64,000 bases of DNA from CAVXXB01 sp963765585 (GCA_963765585.1 CAVXXB010000021.1:124001-188000); one strand, 5' to 3'. Positions 18,496 through 27,807 are shown, counted from the first letter of the stretch. Notes: generated by a model not told the origin, from the letters alone. Translations and numbers: made by a program.

Positions 18496-19076
18496 CCGCA
18501 CTTAATTATTTTTCGGATAGGTGGAGAATGTCCAATGTCCAGTCCCGAATGTCAAATGAATGACCAATATCAAATGGTTAAATATATAGGTAAATAATTA
18601 TAATTGGACATTGGGGTTTGAATTGGCATTTGGATTTTGACATTAGACATTTATTATAAAAATGCTATATTTATTTTTCAGATCGGCTATAAGGCACTTC
18701 CACGAGTCAGCTATAATTTTAGATTTTAGACTTTGGATTTTGGATTAGAGTGTCATCCCTTCATGGATATTCCCGTAGTTCGGGTACTCATTCTTTAATT
18801 TTTACCGCGGTACCTACACCCCGGGAAGGTATCTGCCAGATGACATTGGGCGCTAGATGGTTAATTCAAATAATTTGCTTTTCAGTACGCCTTTGATACA
18901 AACTCTTAGTTATATATAAACTAAATAAATTTGTCCCAACAGCTTGATTTATCGTAGATAGTGATAATAGGTTGAAAAGATGGGCGATTTTATTTAATAT
19001 ACCCTTTCTACAATTCAATTAAGTTTAATTGAACCCTGCCTGGTTTAATTTATGATATTTAAAGAGGATATGAGAT
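18496..19076. repeat. 580-base gene-free stretch with two inverted-repeat relics
   Basis: No coding frame is supported. The segment 18526-18652 is built from short related words (gaatgtccaatgtcc, aatgtcaaatg, and inversely ggacattgggg, gacattagacatt). The segment 18751-18845 starts tgtcatcccttc and ends gaaggtatctgccagatgaca, an imperfect inverse pair. Between them is an AT-rich tract with repeated ggattttaga-like words. The last 150 bases before the symporter gene probably contain its promoter, but I cannot point to a convincing one. Confidence 0.5.
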
Positions 19077-19385
19077 ATGAACTTTGCCCCCATTGATGTC
19101 ATCGTATTTGTTGTATATATCTTAGTGATTGTCAGTATTGGTTTATGGGTCTCGCGGGATAAACAAGGCCATGAAAAAAATGCAGAGGATTATTTTTTAG
19201 CCGGCAAATCTCTTCCCTGGTGGGCCATCGGCGCTTCGCTCATTGCAGCAAATATTTCTGCCGAACAGTTTATTGGAATGTCCGGATCGCGGATTTGCAA
19301 TTGGTCTGGCAATTGCATCATACGAATGGATGGCAGCGTTAACTCTAATTATTGTTGCCAAATTTTTTATGCCGGTGTTTATTGA
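19077..19385 (+). CDS. Sodium/sugar symporter (SLC5/vSGLT-like), N-terminal part before a frameshift
   Basis: The first part of a sodium:solute symporter. It has a hydrophobic helix from residue 7 (DVIVFVVYILVIVSIGLWVS), then AEDYFLAGKSLPWWAIGASLIAANISAEQFIGMSGS, the conserved first two helices of SGLT-type carriers. After GMSGS the frame degenerates. The matching sequence GFAIGLAIASYEW continues one base over, placing the shift at about 19288-19291 (tcgcgga). The intact gene would be 19077-20715, about 546 residues. Confidence 0.85.
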   Translation: MNFAPIDVIVFVVYILVIVSIGLWVSRDKQGHEKNAEDYFLAGKSLPWWAIGASLIAANISAEQFIGMSGSRICNWSGNCIIRMDGSVNSNYCCQIFYAGVY

Positions 19386-20715
19386 GAAAAAACTGTATAC
19401 CATCCCGGAATTTATTGAAAAACGATTTAATACTAATTTGAAAACAATTCTGGCGGTGTTCTGGATTGCATTATTTATTTTTGTAAATCTGACTTCGGTT
19501 CTGTTTCTGGGTGCAAAGGCAGTCGATACGATTATAGGAACCGGTGATGGCGGTTTGATTGTTTATACCATTATCGGCCTTGGGCTCATAGCGGTAGCTT
19601 ACTCATTATATGGCGGACTTTCTGCCGTAGCCTGGACTGATGTCATCCAGGTGGGTATGTTGATAATCGGTGGTTTGATAACCACAGTACTGGCTTTACA
19701 GGCAGTCACCCCGGATGGCGGCATACTGACCGGTCTGAATCATATCTTTGATAAGGCAGGTGATAAATTCCATATGATCTTGACCAGAGATAATCCTGAA
19801 TTTTTCAATTTACCGGGAATTGCCGTTCTTATTGGTGGAATGTGGGTTGCAAATCTGTATTATTGGGGCTTTAACCAATATATTATCCAACGTGCACTGG
19901 CAGCCAAATCGATTGGCGAAGCTCAAAAAGGATTGGTATTTGCCGCATTTTTAAAACTAATTATTCCCTTAATAGTGGTTATTCCCGGTATTATTGCCTG
20001 GGTAATGTTTACTCAGCCGGAAGGAACAGCAATAATCCCTGGTATTCAGGAGGCCTTTGCTAAAGCCGATGGTACAATAAACTATGACAAAGCATATCCC
20101 TGGTTAATCAGCGTATTTATTCCAACCGGATTGAAAGGGATTGTTATTGCTGCCCTGGTTGCAGCGATTGTGTCTTCGTTGGCGTCAATGCTGAATTCAA
20201 CATCTACCATATTTACCATGGATCTGTATAAACCATATATAAATAAAAATGCAACCGATAGACAGATTGTAAGAACCGGACGGATAAGTGCAGTTGCTGC
20301 CCTGCTGATCGCCGGTTTTATGGCGCCCTTATTAGGAAATATTCCGCAGATGTTTCAATACATACAGGAATATACTGGTGTAGTTAGCCCAGGTGTTCTG
20401 GCAGTTTTTCTGATGGGATTGTTCTGGAAAAAATCAACCAGTATTGGTGCCATTATCGGGGTGATTGTATCAATTCCAATTGCGTTAATTTTAAAAATTC
20501 CGGCCGTTGATTTGCCATTTATGGATCAGATGTTTTATACCCTGTTGATCACCATGGCGGTTATTGCCGGGGTCAGCATGACGTTCTCAAAAACCGACGA
20601 AGATGAAAAGGGTATTAGTTTGAATGCGGCAACTTTCAAAACCAGCCCCGAATTTAATATTGGTGCTTATGTCATCGTCTTGGTGCTGGCGGTTTTGTAT
20701 ACCGTCTTTTGGTAA
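19243..20715 (+). CDS. Sodium/sugar symporter (SLC5/vSGLT-like), main part after the frameshift
   Basis: The family sequence resumes at about 19291 (GFAIGLAIASYEWMAALTL); the first 16 residues of this frame are not native. It carries about twelve hydrophobic helices. The segments TIPEFIEKRFN, YSLYGGLSAVAWTDVIQVG and WVANLYYWGFNQYIIQRALAAKS are strikingly like Vibrio vSGLT, a Na+/galactose symporter. The QYIIQR and GGLSAVAWTD motifs line the sugar and sodium sites in that family. Substrate is probably a hexose, but this cannot be fixed from sequence. It ends at 20715, facing the PHP-domain gene on the other strand. Confidence 0.87.
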   Translation: MQQIFLPNSLLECPDRGFAIGLAIASYEWMAALTLIIVAKFFMPVFIEKKLYTIPEFIEKRFNTNLKTILAVFWIALFIFVNLTSVLFLGAKAVDTIIGTGDGGLIVYTIIGLGLIAVAYSLYGGLSAVAWTDVIQVGMLIIGGLITTVLALQAVTPDGGILTGLNHIFDKAGDKFHMILTRDNPEFFNLPGIAVLIGGMWVANLYYWGFNQYIIQRALAAKSIGEAQKGLVFAAFLKLIIPLIVVIPGIIAWVMFTQPEGTAIIPGIQEAFAKADGTINYDKAYPWLISVFIPTGLKGIVIAALVAAIVSSLASMLNSTSTIFTMDLYKPYINKNATDRQIVRTGRISAVAALLIAGFMAPLLGNIPQMFQYIQEYTGVVSPGVLAVFLMGLFWKKSTSIGAIIGVIVSIPIALILKIPAVDLPFMDQMFYTLLITMAVIAGVSMTFSKTDEDEKGISLNAATFKTSPEFNIGAYVIVLVLAVLYTVFW

Positions 20716-20742
20716 AATACACTATACCCAAATAGGATTTGT

Positions 20743-20784
20743 AAGGGCCTGGTGGTTACTCTCGGTAATTACTTCGGCCCTTTT
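20743..20784 (+). terminator. Possible terminator between converging genes
   Basis: Inverted arms aagggcc and ggcccttttg lie 28 and 60 bases after the symporter stop, with a 26-base loop and a short T run after the second arm. The loop is long, so the call is weak. Confidence 0.35.
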
Positions 20785-20845
20785 GTATCCTGATTTTATT
20801 TCTGATAAATATCCAATTTCCTCAGAATAATCAAAATCAGGCAAA

Positions 20846-22303
20846 TCAGACTTTTTCATATACAATTTTTTCAGTCCCTCTTGAAATATCTCCCGAATAT
20901 ATTTTTACTGATTTTAACCTGCCAAACTCACGACTTGATTTGACTTGTATTTGCAGTTTCTCAATTTGATCAATCTGATTTCCTGTGGAGATCCATTCGC
21001 CGGTTTTATTGCATGCCATAAATTTTATTGCCGGACCATTACTCAGGTAACAATTGCCTGAGGACATTGCTGCCAATATTTCCTCTTTTGTCCCAGTTTC
21101 AAAATGGTAAATACCGGTAAACCATTTACCAAACAGATGATCGTAATGCTCCCGCATGGTGAAAAACGGAAAACCCACCTGCCTGAACCGGGCAAAATTG
21201 CCATGGGCATCGTTACCGGCAATACCGGTGATCCGGTGTCCCTGCAATAAGAGCCGAACCCAATCATTTTTTGCCTGTTCTGTCAATTGTGAATTCGCGC
21301 CATTAATAAACTGCAAACCGTGAATATCTGTATTTGTACAATCTGAATCAGTCCAGCGATCCCTGCCAATAAATAGCCGCTGCAGGAAAGGGGAGTCCTC
21401 AAATGGATGAGCCGCAAAAATATATGCTCTCTTTTCAACCATTGATGTTAGTTCTTCGAGTGACAGCTCGGATCTCCAGCGGAACCATCTTTCTGCACTA
21501 TCACCCGAGCCTGGAAAGAATTTATTTGAATTATACACCAGACAATGCACATTTCGCCCATTATGATTTCGGATCGATACCTCTTCCCCCGGGATGATAA
21601 CAAAATTGCTGTGAGTTGAATTATAAGTCTCGACCTCAGATTTGAACTTGTCCCACTTTTGAAAATTTGGATCATTAACCAGATAATTGTCCGGCATGTC
21701 ATCCATATCATAGGAGTGGTCGGTGGCACAATAAAAATCAAGTCCCATAGCTTCGGCCAGAAGGGCAGTGTGTGTTACAGATGCTGCAAACTCTACCTGA
21801 TCCGATGTGTAGTATGTGTGTGCATGGGTTTCTCCAATTAGGGCATTTCCAATTCTCGGGATTTCAGATTCTGAGATATATAATGGAAGTGGTGCATGTG
21901 AAGTTCCTCGGTGATTGTCATTAAGACAACTTCGCGATTTACCTTTGATCTGATATTCGATTCTGACATTAATGGCATTTGTACCTGGGTTAAATTTCTT
22001 TGTATCTATGTTACATATTTTTTCATAGTAAGAACGGTTAACTGATTCATCGTAATTTTCACAGGTAATTTGCATGTCGTTGCACCATACCTGAATTTCC
22101 TTTAATTGTACCGGATAGTGATTTGCATCTTTTATTATTATCAACACGGGCATATTTTTACCATGTTCAATACGTGAAGGAATATCGGCTATTATTTCGG
22201 GTTCAGATTTTTTTAGCCAACTGAAGAAATAAGGAAAGCGGTAATGCGTCTCTGCGTATAGAAATACAAATAATAGTGAAGATAGTAAATCACCCGGCTG
22301 CAT
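20846..22303 (-). CDS. PHP-domain metal-dependent phosphoesterase-like protein
   Basis: A 485-residue protein. The PHP metal ligands appear in order: GETHAHTYYTSD (about 158), YCATDHSYDMDD, VIIPGEEVS, FAAHPFED and GIAGNDAHGNF (about 365), as in the CehA/McbA-like or PolX-PHP hydrolases. An immunoglobulin-like beta region precedes (about 35-145) and another follows (about 410-485). No clear signal peptide is seen. Its ATG overlaps the TAA of the upstream histidine kinase gene (TAATG), so translation is coupled. The substrate is unknown; the coupling suggests a role in that sensory pathway. Confidence 0.75.
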   Translation of the reverse strand: MQPGDLLSSLLFVFLYAETHYRFPYFFSWLKKSEPEIIADIPSRIEHGKNMPVLIIIKDANHYPVQLKEIQVWCNDMQITCENYDESVNRSYYEKICNIDTKKFNPGTNAINVRIEYQIKGKSRSCLNDNHRGTSHAPLPLYISESEIPRIGNALIGETHAHTYYTSDQVEFAASVTHTALLAEAMGLDFYCATDHSYDMDDMPDNYLVNDPNFQKWDKFKSEVETYNSTHSNFVIIPGEEVSIRNHNGRNVHCLVYNSNKFFPGSGDSAERWFRWRSELSLEELTSMVEKRAYIFAAHPFEDSPFLQRLFIGRDRWTDSDCTNTDIHGLQFINGANSQLTEQAKNDWVRLLLQGHRITGIAGNDAHGNFARFRQVGFPFFTMREHYDHLFGKWFTGIYHFETGTKEEILAAMSSGNCYLSNGPAIKFMACNKTGEWISTGNQIDQIEKLQIQVKSSREFGRLKSVKIYSGDISRGTEKIVYEKV

Positions 22304-23628
22304 TAGTTTATGCCTTTCGCAGGAATCATGATGGTGAGAGTCGTTCCCTGAGTTTCTCCGGATTGAATCTGAATTTTTCCACCCAGTTGCTCACAAATTT
22401 GTCGGGATATTGCCAAGCCAAGCCCGCTCCCTTTTTCTTTTGTGGAGTAAAAAGGTTCAAATATTCTTGGGATGATGTTCTCGGCAATCCCGGGCCCGTC
22501 ATCTATAATACTGAAACGAACCATTCTGTCATCCTTTTGTACGTGAATTCTGACTTTACCTTCTCCGTTGACGGCCTGAAAACTATTTTGCACAGCATTC
22601 AGCAGTACTTGTTCTAACAGGCCAGGGTCGGTTTCAATTTGTTCGATTCCTGGTTCTATTTCTACAGATAAAGTAAATTTCTCATAATCAAGAAATCCCA
22701 GTTTTACTTTGCTAACCAGATCTCCGATATGAACACGTTGATATTGGGGATCCCGGCTGCGGGCAAATGTTAAAAAATCTTCGATCAGTTTATTCAGGCG
22801 GTCCAGTTCATCGGGGATATAAGTGAACAATTCATCTTTCTCATCCGCATATTTTTTATGGATTAATGTATTTGTCCCTTTAATAATCGATAGTGGATTC
22901 CTGATTTCATGGGCCACAGCGGCAGCCATCTCACCCAATTTGACCATATGTTCCTGGTTTCGCATTTGATCTTGTAAGCGAACCACTTTTCTTAGTGATC
23001 GAAAAAATAGCAGGGCAACGCTGATAATGGCCAATCCATTTAACAGACTGAAAACAGTCAGGCTCTTGTCATACTGATCTAAGGTGATAAAAAATTCTGC
23101 CGGGGCTTCAATTAAAAGAATGCCGTTAATTGAATTGTTTGTATCGAGAAGAGGTGCCGCTGCCCTTAGGAAAATATTCTTACCTAAATATTGCAGTTCA
23201 CTCACTGCATACTCTCCCTGCAGCGCTAGTTCCGAAATATCACGGTCTATCCTTAGCGATGGATTCACCTGTCCAAAGCCGGGGCCGGTATCCACCAAGA
23301 CATCGCCTGCCGGTGAGATTATCTCAATATTTTGCAATTTATTATTCGTCTTTATATCATATAAGATCTGCTGATAATATAGCACTTGTGGATCACTTTC
23401 GTTACCGGGTATAATCTGCTCAATATCATTTGCATCAATTAATTCAGTTGAACTTCGGGCAATATTTTCCAATCTGAATTTGAGATCAGATATAAAGAAG
23501 GACTCTAATCTTTGAAGATAAAGCCAGGCAATAACGTTTGCTGATATTAAAACAAGTAGCCCGGTTATCATGATTAAATAAACCAGTTTTTGCTGTCGTG
23601 AAAAATTTTGATTTATTTTTGTGTTCAA
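22303..23628 (-). CDS. Membrane sensor histidine kinase
   Basis: A 441-residue kinase with transmembrane helices at about 14-36 and 189-209 enclosing a sensor domain of about 150 residues (Cache-like, SPAGDVLVDTGPGFGQVN). It has no distinct HAMP domain. The phosphorylation site is MAAAVAHEIRNPLSIIKGT (His240), followed by an ATPase domain with NAVQNSFQAV, DDGPGIAENIIPRIFEPFYSTKEKGSGLGLAI and a final TLTIMIPA. No response regulator is adjacent. The coupled downstream gene encodes a PHP phosphoesterase-like protein, and the upstream gene (23635-24114) is only six bases away. Confidence 0.9.
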   Translation of the reverse strand: MNTKINQNFSRQQKLVYLIMITGLLVLISANVIAWLYLQRLESFFISDLKFRLENIARSSTELIDANDIEQIIPGNESDPQVLYYQQILYDIKTNNKLQNIEIISPAGDVLVDTGPGFGQVNPSLRIDRDISELALQGEYAVSELQYLGKNIFLRAAAPLLDTNNSINGILLIEAPAEFFITLDQYDKSLTVFSLLNGLAIISVALLFFRSLRKVVRLQDQMRNQEHMVKLGEMAAAVAHEIRNPLSIIKGTNTLIHKKYADEKDELFTYIPDELDRLNKLIEDFLTFARSRDPQYQRVHIGDLVSKVKLGFLDYEKFTLSVEIEPGIEQIETDPGLLEQVLLNAVQNSFQAVNGEGKVRIHVQKDDRMVRFSIIDDGPGIAENIIPRIFEPFYSTKEKGSGLGLAISRQICEQLGGKIQIQSGETQGTTLTIMIPAKGIN

Positions 23629-23634
23629 TCCGTT

Positions 23635-24114
23635 TTATTCCTCAAATATGTTTAACCAATAATCTATTTCGTCTTTGCTCAAATTTGGATTGTTCTTTTT
23701 TGCATGATCATGGCTTTCGCTTGGCGAAATTTTTAATCGCGCTGAGAACGTCTCACTGGGCACTACACCTGCGCCGGTATTTTTTATGCGCATACCTAAC
23801 TCACGATCCGATGTTACAACCGTCCAGTCGGCCGGTTTATTTTCTCTTCTGAGAAAGTTTATTATCATATGATCGGCTTTCTCGGGATCTTTAGAAAAAC
23901 GAACGTCCAGTTTCCGATTCCTGTTTAAATCTCCTATAATACCAGATTTACCATCATAAATTATTTTTAAAACAACCTTTTTTTGCTGAAAATAGGATTG
24001 CAGACGCTGGTTTAAAGAAGCGCGGGCCTGAGCCAGATTGTCTGGTATATGTTTTGAGATTTCCGGAATCTGCCAGGCCAGATTCCATCCATCGATAATA
24101 ATTTTATTTGTCAT
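23635..24114 (-). CDS. NYN/PIN-like ribonuclease domain protein (YacP family)
   Basis: A 159-residue cytosolic protein. It starts KIIIDGWNLAWQI, the family's N-terminal Asp-Gly-x-Asn motif, and continues with IIYDGKSG, the acidic SKDPEKADHMIINFL and WTVVTSDRELGMRI. These are the conserved acidic residues of the NYN domain in YacP/Rae1-like RNases. The usual partner rRNA methyltransferase gene is not nearby. It is six bases upstream of the histidine kinase gene. Confidence 0.85.
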   Translation of the reverse strand: MTNKIIIDGWNLAWQIPEISKHIPDNLAQARASLNQRLQSYFQQKKVVLKIIYDGKSGIIGDLNRNRKLDVRFSKDPEKADHMIINFLRRENKPADWTVVTSDRELGMRIKNTGAGVVPSETFSARLKISPSESHDHAKKNNPNLSKDEIDYWLNIFEE

Positions 24115-24200
24115 TGATACTATTTGATCATAAAGGTAGTAATTACCGGCTTATGATTTTCTCCCATGATAAATAATAATTCTCTTAAGGTGAATTTGAC

Positions 24201-24238
24201 AAAAAAAATCCTGAAATCAAAATTGCTGATCTCAGGAT
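24201..24238 (-). terminator. Intrinsic terminator after the ferredoxin gene
   Basis: On the minus strand atcctgagatca pairs with tgatttcaggat across a seven-base loop and is followed by eight T residues. It lies 30 bases after the ferredoxin stop. Confidence 0.8.
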
Positions 24239-24267
24239 GGGAAAATATTAAATCAGATATTCCGGGT

Positions 24268-24552
24268 TTATAATCCAAACCGTTCTGCGTTTATTTGAAT
24301 ATATTTCTGATACTCATCCGGCATCTCATCATCCGGGAAAATTGCCTCGACTGGACATTCGGGTTCACATGCACCGCAATCAATACATTCTTCAGGATGA
24401 ATATAGAGTTGCTCGCGGGCGGAACGCATTCTTTCTTTATCTGATTCTTCAAGTTTATAGCCTTCTGCCGGATAGATGCAATCCACCGGACAGACATCGA
24501 CACAGGAAGTGTCACAGACACCGACACAAGGTTCCGTAATCACGTAGGCCAT
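24268..24552 (-). CDS. Ferredoxin with two iron-sulfur cluster motifs
   Basis: A 94-residue soluble electron carrier. The first cluster region is CVGVCDTSCVDVCPVDCIYP (Cys at 9, 13, 17, 21 and 25 counting Met), and the second CIDCGACEPECPVEAIF is a regular [4Fe-4S] motif. The pattern resembles seven- or eight-iron ferredoxins of the Azotobacter FdI type, with an extra loop (EESDKERMRSAREQ) between them. The C-terminal tail YQKYIQINAERFGL is typical of the group. It is monocistronic with its own terminator and a GGAG site upstream. Confidence 0.92.
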   Translation of the reverse strand: MAYVITEPCVGVCDTSCVDVCPVDCIYPAEGYKLEESDKERMRSAREQLYIHPEECIDCGACEPECPVEAIFPDDEMPDEYQKYIQINAERFGL

Positions 24553-24723
24553 TTAAATATCTCCTTACTTAATTAAGACTATTCCCGGGTAATACCAGGA
24601 AATATAACCATCATTTATTTTGAGATAATAAAAACTTTTTACCGGGATTTATTCCCGCAATAATCAAAATTATTAACAATTTTAAAATTAATAAACAAAT
24701 TGGATACTTCCAAGTACATAGAC

Positions 24724-25482
24724 CTATTTACGACCAACCACTGTAGATGATCGTTGTGCTGTCGGCAGCAGGATCATTTCAGCAACCTGTATATGCTCCG
24801 GACGTGACACACAATAAAGGACGGATTCGGCTATATCTGTTCCGGTTAATGGTTGAATACCGGTGTAAACCTGCCCGGCCCGGTCAGAATCACCATGAAA
24901 TCTTACGATGCTGAATTCGGTTTCGACTAGCCCCGGATCAATTGTGGAGACCCGAATCGATGTATCTACCAGATCCAGGCGCATCCCCTTAGTTAGTGCA
25001 TCAACGGCATGTTTGGAGGCACAGTATACATTGCCATTAGGGTACACTTCGTGGCCAGCAATAGAACCGATATTTACAATATGTCCCCGGTTTCTTTTTA
25101 CCATACCCGGAATTATTTCGCGCGAGACGTAGAGCAATCCCTTTATATTGGTGTCAATCATTTCTTCCCAGTCGGAAAGCGTACCCTCGTGTAATTTGCT
25201 GAATCCACGTGCCAGGCCGGCATTATTAACCAGAATATCTATTTCGGACCAGGGGGAAGCCAATGAACGAATTGTATCCTCTACTTTCTTTTGATCACGG
25301 ACATCAAGTTCAATAATAATAGAATCTGTATCGAGCTGTTCTTTCAGTTCCTCAAGACGGTCATAGCGACGAGCGGACAATACTAACCGGCATCCCTCTT
25401 TTGCAAATGCTTCTGCACAGGCCCGGCCTATTCCGCTGCTGGCACCGGTAATAAATACAATCTTGTCTTTTAAATTAATCAT
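24724..25482 (-). CDS. Short-chain dehydrogenase/reductase (SDR, YdfG-like)
   Basis: A 252-residue Rossmann-fold oxidoreductase with cofactor motif TGASSGIGRACAEAF (about 11-25), NNAGLA at about 88, and the catalytic Ser in NIGSIAG with YCASK (Tyr and Lys at about 155-159). The Asp/Arg pattern after the second strand (LSARRYDRLEEL) suggests NADP(H). Similar proteins act on L-allo-threonine, serine or 3-hydroxy acids. Substrate cannot be fixed here. Confidence 0.9.
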   Translation of the reverse strand: MINLKDKIVFITGASSGIGRACAEAFAKEGCRLVLSARRYDRLEELKEQLDTDSIIIELDVRDQKKVEDTIRSLASPWSEIDILVNNAGLARGFSKLHEGTLSDWEEMIDTNIKGLLYVSREIIPGMVKRNRGHIVNIGSIAGHEVYPNGNVYCASKHAVDALTKGMRLDLVDTSIRVSTIDPGLVETEFSIVRFHGDSDRAGQVYTGIQPLTGTDIAESVLYCVSRPEHIQVAEMILLPTAQRSSTVVGRK

Positions 25483-25550
25483 AAACTTCCTCCGGATATA
25501 TATCTGCTTATTCTTTCCGATTTCAACGTTAGGGTGACATACTATTATAT

Positions 25551-26174
25551 TTAACTGCTTATCAAACCAATTATCAAATAAAGAAATGCGCCTAAACCAC
25601 CGGCGATCAGGGCATAAGGTAACTGAGTTTTTACATGATCGATATGGTCACTGGCCGACGCCATCGAAGAGATGATAGTCGTGTCGGAAATTGGCGAACT
25701 GTGATCACCAAACACACCACCACCCAGCGCAGCACCAATCGTAAGATATATGCTCGCATCCATTACTTGTGCCATTTGCAGTCCGATGGGAATCATAATT
25801 GCAAATGTTCCCCAGGATGTTCCTGTAGAGAATGCAATAAACCCGGCAACAAGAAATACGATAACGGGTACAAAACTCGGACTCAGCCATGCTTTTGATG
25901 CTTCTGCAACATAAATCCCGGTACCCAGATCCCGGCATACTTTCCCAATCGCAAAAGCAAGCATCATCAATAATGCAAGCGGAATGAGACCACCCACGCC
26001 CTTAAATGTCAGGTCAATGAGTTCCCGTAAATTAAATATCTTCTGAAATTTATATAATACACCACCGGAAAAAAGAGCCATCAGAACTGCCCATAAGACA
26101 GCGGTGGATCCCGAGCCTTTTCCCAGTGCCTGAAAGATCTTTGATGCAAGGGGAATTGAATTATTCTGTGCCAC
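25551..26174 (-). CDS. Na+/H+ antiporter NhaC family, C-terminal part after a frameshift
   Basis: The 207-residue second half of an NhaC-type carrier. KGSGSTAVLWAVLMAL leads into several hydrophobic helices with GVGGLIPLALLMMLAFAIG, AFSTGTSWGTFAIMIPIG, and the signature LGGGVFGDHSSPISDTTIISS followed by HIDHVKTQLPYAL. It overlaps the first half by 14 bases in a different frame (26161-26174), and family sequence is continuous across the junction. The intact protein would span 25551-27039, about 495 residues. Confidence 0.86.
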   Translation of the reverse strand: MAQNNSIPLASKIFQALGKGSGSTAVLWAVLMALFSGGVLYKFQKIFNLRELIDLTFKGVGGLIPLALLMMLAFAIGKVCRDLGTGIYVAEASKAWLSPSFVPVIVFLVAGFIAFSTGTSWGTFAIMIPIGLQMAQVMDASIYLTIGAALGGGVFGDHSSPISDTTIISSMASASDHIDHVKTQLPYALIAGGLGAFLYLIIGLISS

Positions 26175-27039
26175 CTGCTGACCAACCGGTAAAAATTAAT
26201 CCAATAGGCATCATTGCAACCATCACTGCGATAGGTATGATCATATTTATCGCCCGGGGAGTGGCCCTGGGTTCACGTTCCATGCTGACAATTTCTGATG
26301 AAATCATTGGCGTCGCACCATCGCGGATAACTTTCCCTTCTTTTTGTGCCCTGATTTCCGCTTTCTTCATTGGTCCGATATCTTTTTGTGTGAGAATGAC
26401 GATTAACACAATGGCCATAGCAAAAAATGGATAAAAATTTAAGGGATAGACACGAATCATTGTCTCGAGTGGATTTGCGATACCTTGCGCCAGAAGCAAT
26501 CCCATTATATAGGCCCCCCAGGCATTTAAAGGAATCAGGATACAGGTGGGTGCAGATATTGAATCGGCGATATAAGCCAGTTTTTCCCTGGGGATTTTCA
26601 TCCGGTCAAATATTGGACGAAAAATGGATCCAACGGTAAGAACGTTTATACTTGATTCAACAAAAATAAGTACACCGGTTAACCAGGCCAGCAACTGAAC
26701 TGTTTTTCGTGGATTGCTGTTTCGCTTCTGTTCCAGGTTAATAAGAAATGTATTTACACGGTGTATAAATCCCTCTACTCCTCCGGATCTCTGTATAAAA
26801 GCGATTAATGCGCCAACAAGCGAGCTGAACATGATTGTTCTGGTATTGCCGGGATCCTTAAAGACATCAACCAGGCCCTGAATTGTGTTGACTGTGCCGT
26901 CGAATAAATTGCCCCCACTGAGAATCACCCAGCCCATCCAGATTCCAAAGAGTAACGAAACAAAAACCTGTCTGGTCTTTATTGCCAGTACAATTGCAAT
27001 CACGGGTGGTAATAGTGACCAGAATCCATAATGATCCAT
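26161..27039 (-). CDS. Na+/H+ antiporter NhaC family, N-terminal part before a frameshift
   Basis: The 292-residue first half, starting MDHYGFWSLLPPVIAIVLA. Hydrophobic helices include QVFVSLLFGIWMGW, IMFSSLVGALIAFIQRSGG and LTGVLIFVESSINVLTVG. Then comes KLAYIADSISAPTCILIPLNAWGAY, characteristic of the family. The frame stops after TGWSAGGTE at 26161, in the middle of the transporter. The other half continues one frame over. Either one indel or a genuine two-gene overlap explains this; I favour the indel given the similar breaks elsewhere in this window. Confidence 0.86.
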   Translation of the reverse strand: MDHYGFWSLLPPVIAIVLAIKTRQVFVSLLFGIWMGWVILSGGNLFDGTVNTIQGLVDVFKDPGNTRTIMFSSLVGALIAFIQRSGGVEGFIHRVNTFLINLEQKRNSNPRKTVQLLAWLTGVLIFVESSINVLTVGSIFRPIFDRMKIPREKLAYIADSISAPTCILIPLNAWGAYIMGLLLAQGIANPLETMIRVYPLNFYPFFAMAIVLIVILTQKDIGPMKKAEIRAQKEGKVIRDGATPMISSEIVSMEREPRATPRAINMIIPIAVMVAMMPIGLIFTGWSAGGTE

Positions 27040-27174
27040 ATCGAGTTCCTGTAAGTTTTAAATCAGTTCTTATGAATTTTTGGAACGAATTATCTGAATT
27101 GAGTCAGTGTTGCAATCAAGATCGATGCAAAACGAATTATAGGAGCATCATTCGAGATATGCAAGGGTTTTGGC

Positions 27175-27204
27175 AAAAAAAAAACCGCCCAAAAGAGCGG
27201 TTTT
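27175..27204 (-). terminator. Intrinsic terminator after the cytochrome gene
   Basis: On the minus strand aaaaccgc pairs with gcggtttt across an eight-base loop and runs into ten T residues. It lies about 55 bases after the corrected cytochrome stop (27260). Confidence 0.88.
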
Positions 27205-27259
27205 AGTGTTTCTTATCATTTTTCTTTCCTGCGGGTACACAGGAACGAATATGTTTTTT

Positions 27260-27807
27260 TTATTTCTTGCGGCGATCATTTTCTGCCGGTACCGGATGGG
27301 CAATCTTAGCATATTCTTTTTCAAAAGTCGTAAATTTGCCTTCGTGTCCCGGAGTGTCCTTTTTATGACAATTCGTACAGGTTTTTCATCCGCAACGATC
27401 ATTCCGGCAGCAATGGCCTTATCTTTTTCCTTCATTGTGCTCATCTTTTTGTATTCACTTCCCGGTCCATGACAGCTTTCACAACCGACACCTTCTTCAA
27501 TTTTATAGCTTTTGTCAACGTTTTTCTTGCCATGAGCAGTTGTGTGACAGGCAAGGCAATTGTCGCTTTTTAATGGATCTTCAATGCCTGCGGCTTTTGC
27601 TTTTTTTGCCGCAGATTCAGATTTTAGTACTTCATATGCTTTTGAATGGGCTTCATTCGACCATTTTTTAAATTGCGCGCCATTCTTGTCAGCATTATGA
27701 CATGTTTTACATTTTGCGGCGCCAACGTATTTTGCGTCACCTGCATAAACCGTCATTGACATTACTACAATTAAAGCCAACATGAGTGTTAGAATTTTAG
27801 TTCCCAT
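27260..27807 (-). CDS. Exported tetraheme cytochrome c (c554-like), frameshifted before the fourth heme
   Basis: It begins with a signal peptide (MGTKILTLMLALIVVMSMTVYAG). Three CxxCH heme motifs follow in frame: CKTCH, CLACH and CESCHGPGSEY. The continuous frame runs to 27148, but after MIVADEKP it turns into Arg/Lys-rich nonsense. One base over, starting at about 27379, the sequence reads CTNCHKKDTPGHEGKF and on to a stop at 27260-27262, giving the fourth heme motif and a natural end. One base is therefore missing near 27379-27381. It is a periplasmic electron carrier; the partner is unknown. An upstream RBS (aaggagg) and a strong downstream terminator define a single-gene unit. Confidence 0.85.

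Noticed and set aside
18496..19076. CRISPR-like or tandem repeats in the gene-free region
   Set aside because: The repeated words are irregular and inverted, with no regular spacers; they fit degenerate inverted-repeat elements.
26161..26174. Programmed frameshift in the NhaC antiporter gene
   Set aside because: No slippery heptamer with a downstream structure was recognised, and similar breaks recur in unrelated genes, so an assembly indel is more likely.
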